This document shows positions 36,235 to 43,175 of a DNA stretch of 64,000 bases, piece by piece; the stretch's first letter is position 1, and the number at the start of each line of letters is the position of its first letter. This DNA comes from Verrucomicrobiota bacterium (GTDB lineage Bacteria > Verrucomicrobiota > Verrucomicrobiia > Limisphaerales > UBA9464): the NCBI GenBank assembly GCA_947471985.1, contig CANIZL010000008.1:35339-99338 (forward strand), in the 5' to 3' direction. The notes under the pieces were generated by a model that ran no database searches, was not told the DNA's origin, and was given only the letters and a program-made list of their open reading frames with translations. The position numbers and the translations under genes are program-made.

Positions 36235-37709
36235 CTCTTCGCCTGCCCCTCTTCGGCAAAATCCTCGGCTGGTTCTTCCTGAATCTGCTGCTGCTGGCCT
36301 TGATCGCCGGCTGGGTCGTGCGCTCCGAGTTCCGCCTGGAGGCGCTAATCAACGGCGCCGGGGGCGAGCGGTTTCAACGAGTCGCCGACACGTTGCTTGG
36401 GGAATTGAGGGAGCGGCCGCGCAACACCTGGGACCGCACCCTGGAACGGTTCTCCGCCACGTACCAGGTTCAATTTGCGATCGTCGACGAACGCGGCGAG
36501 GTCGTCGCTGGCGCCGCCCTGACGCTGCCCGAGGAGATTAAATCCCGCGTCCGCGTCGGACGCGGCCCCGGTCGACCCGAAGGCGCCCGGGGCAATGGTC
36601 CCCAACGAGAGGAATTCCGCGGGGCGCCACCCGAGGGCTTCCGTGGACCACCCCCCGACATCGAACGCCGCGCCGCCGGCGGACTACCCCGCACACTGCT
36701 GCAAACCCACGATCCGGATCGTTTCTGGGTGCTCTTCCCCGCCCCGCAATTGGAGTTCGGTCCGCGGCGACTCGTCGCCCAGGCCGAGACCCTCAGCGCC
36801 GGCGGATTGCTCGTGGACTATCGTCCCTGGCTCTGGGCCGCCGGAGCCGTGCTCGTGGTCTCCGTTCTTTGGTGGCTGCCCTTCGTCCACGGCATCACGC
36901 GATCCCTGCGCCAAATGACGCTGGCCACCGAACAGATATCGGTGGGACGTTTCGACACCCGCGTCGATGGCGGCCGGGGCGATGAACTTGGGCGCCTGGG
37001 TCTGGCCATCCAATCCATGGCCGTCCGACTCGAGCATCACCTCACCGGCCAGAAGCGCTTTCTCAGCGATATTTCCCACGAACTCTGTGCCCCGATCGCC
37101 CGCCTGCAAATGGCTCTCGGCATCCTGGAACAACGCGCCGACGCCGCCCAGCAACAGCAGGTGGCCGATCTGCGCGAGGAACTTGATCACATGTCCGCGT
37201 TGGTGAACGAATTGCTCTCCTTTTCCAAAGCCGGATTGAAATCCCGGGACCTCGCCCTCGGCCCCGTAATTCTGCGCCCCTTGATTGAACGGGTCCTGGC
37301 CCGCGAAGGCGTGGGGGAGCAGGAACTCCGGCTGGACGTCGACGCCCAGGAAACCGTGCTGGCCGAGCCCGAACTGCTGGCCCGTGCCCTGGGCAATCTG
37401 GTTCGCAATTCCCTGCGTTACGCCGGCGCCGCCGGGCCGATCACCGTCAGCACCGTCCGCGAAAACGGACTCGTCGTCCTCACCATCGCGGACGAAGGCC
37501 CCGGAGTACCGCCCGAGGCGCTCGCGCGTTTGGGCGAACCGTTCTTCCGCCCCGACGCCGCCCGGACGCGCGAGCAAGGCGGCACGGGCCTGGGCCTGGC
37601 CATCGTGAAAACCTGCCTCGAGGCGTGCCAGGGAACCCTCACGCTGCGCAATCGCAGCCCGCGGGGATTCGCCGCCGAGGTGCGTTTGCGGGCGGCCAAC
37701 CCGGCGTAA
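36231..37709 (+). CDS. Sensor histidine kinase, CpxA-like
   Basis: The 492-residue kinase has a first membrane helix (about 10-31), an external domain of some 165 residues, a second helix (200-219), a HAMP domain, and HisKA with H283. The ATPase domain shows an N-box (ALGNLVRNSLRYAG), DEGPGVPP and GGTGLGLAIVK. The external domain contains an Arg/Gly/Pro-rich stretch (about 109-145) resembling the low-complexity parts of the neighbouring EF-hand protein. Oddly, the H-box reads SHELCAPI: the Thr/Asn four residues after His, needed for phosphatase activity in most HisKA kinases, is Ala287. Confidence 0.92.
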   Translation: MTLRLPLFGKILGWFFLNLLLLALIAGWVVRSEFRLEALINGAGGERFQRVADTLLGELRERPRNTWDRTLERFSATYQVQFAIVDERGEVVAGAALTLPEEIKSRVRVGRGPGRPEGARGNGPQREEFRGAPPEGFRGPPPDIERRAAGGLPRTLLQTHDPDRFWVLFPAPQLEFGPRRLVAQAETLSAGGLLVDYRPWLWAAGAVLVVSVLWWLPFVHGITRSLRQMTLATEQISVGRFDTRVDGGRGDELGRLGLAIQSMAVRLEHHLTGQKRFLSDISHELCAPIARLQMALGILEQRADAAQQQQVADLREELDHMSALVNELLSFSKAGLKSRDLALGPVILRPLIERVLAREGVGEQELRLDVDAQETVLAEPELLARALGNLVRNSLRYAGAAGPITVSTVRENGLVVLTIADEGPGVPPEALARLGEPFFRPDAARTREQGGTGLGLAIVKTCLEACQGTLTLRNRSPRGFAAEVRLRAANPA

Positions 37710-37835
37710 GCGGAAACCGATAATTCCCCAGGGGCTTCAGCGTGGATGCCCGCCGAACGCTGGCCCGGGAAAAGCGCGCCGAACGCGTACAACTCTGCTA
37801 ATACGTTCTGCGCAACCCGTTTCTCGGTGGAGAAA

Positions 37836-38350
37836 ATGATGCTGAAATCCCCCACCGACACGATCATCTACCGTTCCAAGCTCAATCCGAAGATCCATCG
37901 CAACTTTGAGATCTTCGACCCCGTCGACTTCCTCGCCGTTCCGTCGCAATACATTCCCGACAAAATGAAGGGCTGCGCATGGAAGGGAACCGGTCACTCC
38001 CGTTCAGCTCGGCACTTGAAAGCTCATCCTTCCGCTCTCAAATCGTTCCCCCCGGGCTCGCCGCCACCGCCCCGCAAACTCCCGTCCGGAAAGTGCCAGG
38101 ACCTCAACCGCCAGGCTTGGCAAGTCGAGCGATTGCGATGCCCGTTTGCCAGAAACCGATGCGGTTGACTGCCTTCATCGACAACCCGGACGTGGTCGAG
38201 AAAATCCTGCGTCACCAGAAGCTTTGGTGCGGCCCCACCGCCTCCGCAAACGCTCGACCGCCACCCAAGTCCGATCATGGGTCGAACGAACCGGACTTTC
38301 GAATCGAGTACGATACGATGCCCGATTTCGAGACTGTGATAACTAATTAA
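37836..38350 (+). pseudogene. Decayed IS91-family transposase, C-terminal part
   Basis: The first frame (from 37836) reads MLKSPTDTIIYRSKLN and NFEIFDPVDFLAVPSQYIPD, then loses the family pattern. A different frame picks it up near 38150 (MRLTAFIDNPDVVEKILRHQ). Both pieces resemble the end of IS91/IS801-type Y2 transposases, whose tails carry IIYRSK, N-F-x-[IV]-F-x-P-x-[DE]-[FW]-L-A and a Cys-Cys-Arg-Val-Ile-Ala-Phe-Ile region. The intervening sequence has at least one frameshift, and the N-terminal catalytic half is absent. This is an old, inactive remnant at the boundary of the two-component system. Confidence 0.6.
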
Positions 38351-38558
38351 TGACAAACAGCATCGCGGCACTCCAACGGGCCAAAAAACTACCAAAAACC
38401 GACTCTCGCCTCACCTGACGCTCAATTACAACCACGCCACCCCCGACTAAGACGTGGGTCCCAAAATCATCTTGCCGTATCGTCGCCAACGCTGGAAAGT
38501 GCCTCAAAAGGAAAGGCACCGAGAAAGCAAATTGCTATCAGTAACCCCTCACTTTCCC

Positions 38559-38870
38559 ATGCCCAGCTGGTTTCCCCGCTCCGCCTTCGGCCTCGTGCTC
38601 GTCGTCTTCCCCGTCGCACTCGGCGTGTCTGCCGTGCCTGACGCCCGTTCGAATCACGGCGGCGGCTGGATTACACTCGTGGGCATCGGGATTGCCATCG
38701 TCACGTTCCCTGTTTCCGCTCTGCTCGAAACACGGGGCTTCAAACCAAACGACCCCCGCAACGTCGACCGGGCCCTCGTGATCGGCGACTGCACGGTGCT
38801 CGTCTCCCTCGTGGAAGGCGGCCCGGATCGGCTGGCGCACGCGCTGTTTGGCAACCCCAGCAGGAAATGA
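38559..38870 (+). CDS. Small membrane protein, unknown
   Basis: A 103-residue protein with two hydrophobic segments (about 8-27 and 36-54) and a soluble C-terminal third. No family is recognised. Its stop overlaps the next start by ATGA, tying it to the DUF3592 gene. The ATG at 38559 places the first helix near the N-terminus. Confidence 0.65.
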   Translation: MPSWFPRSAFGLVLVVFPVALGVSAVPDARSNHGGGWITLVGIGIAIVTFPVSALLETRGFKPNDPRNVDRALVIGDCTVLVSLVEGGPDRLAHALFGNPSRK

Positions 38871-39307
38871 AAATGATCTGGGCTTTCGTCTTCTTCGCCG
38901 CCGGCGCCGCCACGCTCATCTACGGGATCGGCATCATCCGCGATGCGCGGGCCTGCGCGAGCTGGCCGCAGGCCGAAGGCCGCGTCGTCAGCGCTGCGGC
39001 CGAAGTGGTCGCACGTGAGAAGAACCAGACGACCTACGCGCCCAGTGTCACCTACACGTTTTCCGTCGCCGGCCGCGAATTTAAGGGCACACGTGTCACA
39101 CTCGTCCCGCGCAACTCGCCCAGCGCGCAGGTCGTGCAGTCGGTCCTCACGCGCTATCCCATTGGCGGCAAGGTGGTGGTTTTCCACGATCCGACCGACC
39201 CATCGAAGTGCGTGCTCTCCACCGCAACCAACGGCAGCGAGTGGGCGTACGCAATCGGCGGCGCACTTCTGGCCGGTGCCGGCCTGCTATTTTTGAAACG
39301 CGACTAA
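38867..39307 (+). CDS. DUF3592 membrane protein
   Basis: The 146-residue protein has an N-terminal helix, a soluble domain and a C-terminal helix followed by KRD. The soluble part carries the DUF3592 pattern: ASWPQAEGRVVSAAAEVV, then YAPSVTYTFSVAGREFKGTRV and YPIGGKVVVFHDPTDPSKCVL. Function unknown; the fold is thought to be an external beta-rich domain. Second gene of a three-gene unit. Confidence 0.88.
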   Translation: MKMIWAFVFFAAGAATLIYGIGIIRDARACASWPQAEGRVVSAAAEVVAREKNQTTYAPSVTYTFSVAGREFKGTRVTLVPRNSPSAQVVQSVLTRYPIGGKVVVFHDPTDPSKCVLSTATNGSEWAYAIGGALLAGAGLLFLKRD

Positions 39308-39332
39308 GACCGCCGGACAGTCCATCAACGCC

Positions 39333-40637
39333 ATGTCCTCACTCTCGTCCCTCTTCGCCGCGGCTCTGACGGGTGTGCTCGGCGCGTTCGCTACCGGCAT
39401 CGTCGCGACCGCGGTGAACGATTGGTTTCACTTCTACAACAGCCGGGGCATCGGCGGTGGATTGACGACCGTGATCATCGCCGCCGGGGGCGGCATCGCG
39501 TTCTTTATCCTCGGCCTCGTGGTCAGCCGCACGCTCACGGGCACGCCTGAAACGGCGTTCTACCGGGCACTGGGAATTTCCTGCGGCACCGTGGTGGCGC
39601 TGGCGGCCACCATCCTGCTCGGCGGCTGGCTCCGGGCCGATTTCCCGCCGAAGATGAACGGCGAGACCCTCGAACTTGCCGTGGAGTTGCGCGCACCGGC
39701 GGGGTTTTCGCTGCCGGTGCAGACCGACGAAGCTGACTCGTTCGCCGGGGTGCGCGCGGTTGGCGGCCAAATTCGGCTTCACGGGCCGTTGAATGTCAGG
39801 CGCGCCATGCGGGTCGAAGGACGCTGGACCTTCGCGGCCATCGCACCCTTGCTCACCAGCGCGCGAAACAGGGAATTGGTCATCCACATCGGCAAGGTAG
39901 CCGACGCCACGTTTCCGCTGCCGCTCGCCGCCCGCCCGGGGCGCAGCGACACGGAGTGGAGCGCGTGGCTGGTCGCGGACCCGGTCGCGGGTCAGGCCGA
40001 ATCGGCCCCGGAAAAGCGCTTCAGCGCGCGCTACCGTGTGAAGAGCGCCGGCCTCACTCAGGAGCAAATGGAAGGCGAGAAAGCGGAGCAAGAGCAGGCC
40101 CGGTTCGATGCCCTCGACGCCAACTCACCGATTGAGGCGTGGCTGAACCACACCGTCCCCGGCACCCCCGAGGCGCGCATCACCGCCGCCATGAACCACA
40201 TCGTGTCGCGGCCCACCTATGTCGCCGAACTCGCGCCCGTCATGGTCGGTATCAGCGATGATTTCGCCCTGATGGCCCTCGAAGTTGTGGCGAAGTTGCC
40301 ACCCCCGCAGCCCGCTCTCCTGCCCCACGTGGCCGCTGCCGGCCGCGATATCGCGCGTCGGATTCGCGAGGTGAACGCCGGCGCCGTCGGAGACGATCCC
40401 CATCCCTCCGGCGGACACAGCGCGTCCCAGCGCTTCACCGCGTGGATGCTGGCGGCGCGCACGCTGCGCGAAACCGCCGGCGGCGACTTCACGCCCGAGC
40501 TGGGCGAAATCCTCCAGCAATCCCGTGCACGGCCCAAAACCGTTTTGCTGCAGGAAAATGTCCGCGGTGTAGCGAGTCACTATCTGAAACTCTGGTCTCA
40601 TGTGGAGCCGTTGCCCGGCGATCCTCCGCCGCGCTGA
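39333..40637 (+). CDS. Membrane protein with large soluble domain, unknown
   Basis: The 434-residue protein has three hydrophobic helices near the N-terminus (about 5-27, 44-66, 79-98), then roughly 330 soluble residues. The early soluble part looks beta-rich and the later part helical, with a HEAT-like run (YVAELAPVMVGISDDFALMALEVVAKLP). No family recognised. It starts 25 bp after the DUF3592 gene and is probably co-transcribed. Confidence 0.75.
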   Translation: MSSLSSLFAAALTGVLGAFATGIVATAVNDWFHFYNSRGIGGGLTTVIIAAGGGIAFFILGLVVSRTLTGTPETAFYRALGISCGTVVALAATILLGGWLRADFPPKMNGETLELAVELRAPAGFSLPVQTDEADSFAGVRAVGGQIRLHGPLNVRRAMRVEGRWTFAAIAPLLTSARNRELVIHIGKVADATFPLPLAARPGRSDTEWSAWLVADPVAGQAESAPEKRFSARYRVKSAGLTQEQMEGEKAEQEQARFDALDANSPIEAWLNHTVPGTPEARITAAMNHIVSRPTYVAELAPVMVGISDDFALMALEVVAKLPPPQPALLPHVAAAGRDIARRIREVNAGAVGDDPHPSGGHSASQRFTAWMLAARTLRETAGGDFTPELGEILQQSRARPKTVLLQENVRGVASHYLKLWSHVEPLPGDPPPR

Positions 40638-41024
40638 CGCTTCGCAGCCGATACACCCACACCCAATTTTTCGCCACGCCCGGGATTAACCACCGCCTTT
40701 CCTCCCTCCCCAATGCCGGGGTCGGCCGGTCCGCAGACTGCACATCGTTCCGTACGAGACGGTTAGCACCTCCTACGTGGAAAAGCGTGTCCCTTTGCCA
40801 AATCAAACACACGAAAGCACCCGGAGATGGCGTCCAAAGTTTCGCCAGGATCAACCGCCGAGCCCGCATCAAATTCGCCGGACGTTATTGTACCCGATTT
40901 GGCCCAGTCTTCGCAATGGCCGTCTGAGGACGTCAACTAAAGTATTCGGAGACACTCCGGCAGTTCCCCTGACGGATTTAAAAGATTTTCCGTGGTAGGA
41001 ATTTCCTGGCAATTGGGCGGGGCA
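40638..41024. other. Non-coding gap between convergent genes
   Basis: I see no gene, hairpin with T-tract or repeat here. Open frames on both strands are short and lack protein-like composition. Confidence 0.5.
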
Positions 41025-41522
41025 CTAATCCGAACCGAGGCGGATTAGCATCACCAGCGCCAGATTGTGAAGCGCATGGGTGCCCGTCGTCATCCAATAG
41101 GCCGAACCAAATGATTCCTGCCGCCAATGGGTGTAGGTGAAAGCAATATAGAATCCGCTCACGATTCCCGCACAAATTCCGGTATCCACACCGGCCGAAA
41201 AATGCAGGGCCGCAAAGGGTATCCACGCCGCCAGCAGCTGCCCCCGAAAGCCGAGCCCCATCGCCCGCGCCACCATCACTGGAAGGCTTTGCAGCAACAG
41301 GGTCTCCAAAAGCGGGGCAAGGCAGACCAACTGAGTAAACGTCACGCCTTTCAGATCGGTTCGATCAGGAAGCTCAAAAGCCAACCCCAACAAAAGGATG
41401 ACTCCAAGGCTGACGGCGAGTCCTTCGAGAGTAACACGCCACAGAAAATCTCCTTTGGATCGGAGTTGATAGGCCGCAAAATGATCTCGCAATGATTGGG
41501 CTATCCTCATGCTTCGGATCAT
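41025..41522 (-). CDS. CPBP-family (Abi) membrane protein with degenerate motif 1
   Basis: This 165-residue protein has about four membrane helices. CPBP intramembrane proteases carry EExxxR, FxxxH and HxxxN. Motif 2 (FAALH) and motif 3 (HALHN) are present, but motif 1 reads LETLLLQ, retaining only one Glu and lacking the Arg. The catalytic role is therefore doubtful; it may be a non-proteolytic relative or a different metal protein. Shorter than most family members. No neighbours suggest a substrate. Confidence 0.7.
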   Translation of the reverse strand: MIRSMRIAQSLRDHFAAYQLRSKGDFLWRVTLEGLAVSLGVILLLGLAFELPDRTDLKGVTFTQLVCLAPLLETLLLQSLPVMVARAMGLGFRGQLLAAWIPFAALHFSAGVDTGICAGIVSGFYIAFTYTHWRQESFGSAYWMTTGTHALHNLALVMLIRLGSD

Positions 41523-41941
41523 GTTACCGACCGCAGCTCAACCTCCAAGAAAGAATGCCAATCTGGCACCCGTCACTTCCACGTCCGTAAGGCGGCCTTC
41601 GTGGTGGTGGAGAGGCAAGCCACTCCAAGACGGGAGGAAACGACAAGCCAGGGTAAAGGTCGACCGATCCCGGTAGGGGAGCGCGTCGGAGCTCGACTTC
41701 CCGGAGGGGATTCAAGGACTCAAATTATTTATCAAGAAACGACGCGCTTTGGTGAAAGCCGCTCTGCCTGGACTGCGGCGGTGATGGGCGATCCAGAGTT
41801 GCCTTCCTGTTACCCAGCATTGGCCGGAGTGCTGAAGCGGGAGATTGGTTATACGGGTAGGAGATTGCCTTCTCGCCACTTGGCGGAAATTCAACCGCAC
41901 CGCGGACGTCATGGCCCGCTTCGTGATTCAGAACGCACTTT
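41523..41941. other. Non-coding gap
   Basis: No supported gene. A 155-codon plus-strand frame across it is rich in Arg/Ser/Thr without repeats, domains or a start signal, and extends antisense into the neighbouring genes. I treat it as chance. Confidence 0.4.
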
Positions 41942-42604
41942 TCATGGGCGAACCCAGCGATAAAAACCACTGCCACGATCCGCTGGCACTTCGACAACCG
42001 AAAGGTCGCCTTCCACCCCGGGCGCCGTGTCGACCGGCCGCCAGGGGCCGTCTATAACCTCGCGAACCTGCAGAGAAAATCCGGAGGGCATTGGACTGGA
42101 AAAGCGCAGCTGATTCTGGGGGCGTCGTTCAAATAAGAAAATCGACTTGAGATCCAGTCCGGTAAACGCCGGCACGATGCTCGTTGGCAATCCGGCAATG
42201 CCATTGGCGTCCACGACGCCGCCCAAGACCAGCGAGAACGTACTGCTCGCACGAACGGTGGCCCGATCAAAATCCGCGCCCGTATCCTTATCCCACGCTA
42301 GAATCGTCACGGCGGCGGTGGCGCCGCCAGGAAGGCCATTGACGGTCAGCGTCCCTTTCGAGATCAAACCGGCACCGGCACCTCCGATTGATATATGAAA
42401 CGGCTCCGCCGCTCCCCCCGACAGCCCGGCTGCCCCCGCGACCAACACTTCCAGCCAGATGTTATCGGCAGCCACCACGTTGATTCCATTGAGTAGCACG
42501 CGCGGCTTGGTTCCGGAGGCCATGTTGATGGAGATCGTTCCCTGGGCCGAAGCGACAAACGCGGTCCAGACAATCCCCATCAGAGTGAATCCGCAGCTTT
42601 TCAT
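41942..42604 (-). CDS. Exported hypothetical protein
   Basis: The 220-residue protein has a signal peptide (MKSCGFTLMGIVWTAFVASA). The body is beta-rich and Gly/Ala-rich and ends in LQVREVIDGPWRPVDTAPG with a closing GFYRWVRP. Such endings, a wrapped-up small beta-domain finishing in Phe/Tyr-Arg, recur at C-termini of exported Verrucomicrobiota proteins. No enzyme signature is visible. Confidence 0.7.
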   Translation of the reverse strand: MKSCGFTLMGIVWTAFVASAQGTISINMASGTKPRVLLNGINVVAADNIWLEVLVAGAAGLSGGAAEPFHISIGGAGAGLISKGTLTVNGLPGGATAAVTILAWDKDTGADFDRATVRASSTFSLVLGGVVDANGIAGLPTSIVPAFTGLDLKSIFLFERRPQNQLRFSSPMPSGFSLQVREVIDGPWRPVDTAPGVEGDLSVVEVPADRGSGFYRWVRP

Positions 42605-43175
42605 GATCAGGGCAATGGAATAATTGATGGGAATTGGCCGTCTCGGCGCCCCGCGGAAGGGGAGATCAGCCTTCACGGACGGGTACATTTGAACCCAAAT
42701 TACGGCGATGGAGCCAGCGCCGCAAATGCTTCTAGGGACCCGCGGACCAGTGCGTTAGTAGAGCGAGCGCATACGGACGGCAGGCGAGGAGAGAACGCTG
42801 TAAAAATTGTTTTGTGAATGACCTCTGAAATCGGCGCAAATTTGCATTCTAGGCGCCCCCCGGCAGGTGCTGTCCCCATCCATTTCGACCGTCCCGCCCA
42901 TCCACACCGCGGCCCGACGCGTCTCCGCCGTGTCGACACCGGCGGCACCGCGATAGATCAATCCCTTCTCGCTACTTTTGTAAGGCTGCCGCCGCCCCCA
43001 GTACGTCCCCGCAAAGCGTCGGCCGAACTCCGAGTAGCAGGCCGAATCGAAACGAATCTGATTACCCGGATGGCTCCAGTTCTTCGAACGAACGAACGCC
43101 ATCAATCTCCCGGGTAGCAACAGCCCCCGGACGTCCAGAAATTTGCCCATCAAGGCTCCGCTCGAAAAGCGGTCA
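42605..43175. other. Mostly non-coding gap with one uncertain minus-strand frame
   Basis: A minus-strand frame at 42755-43153 (132 residues; RSKNWSHPGNQIRFDSACYS, then GLIYRGAAGVDTAETR) has mixed, somewhat protein-like composition, but no leader, domain or clear ribosome-binding site. It could be a real small gene or a remnant of a larger one. Nothing else is visible. Confidence 0.3.

Noticed and set aside
41496..41963. 155-codon plus-strand frame
   Set aside because: Overlaps the start of one minus-strand gene and the end of another, with no protein-like signature.
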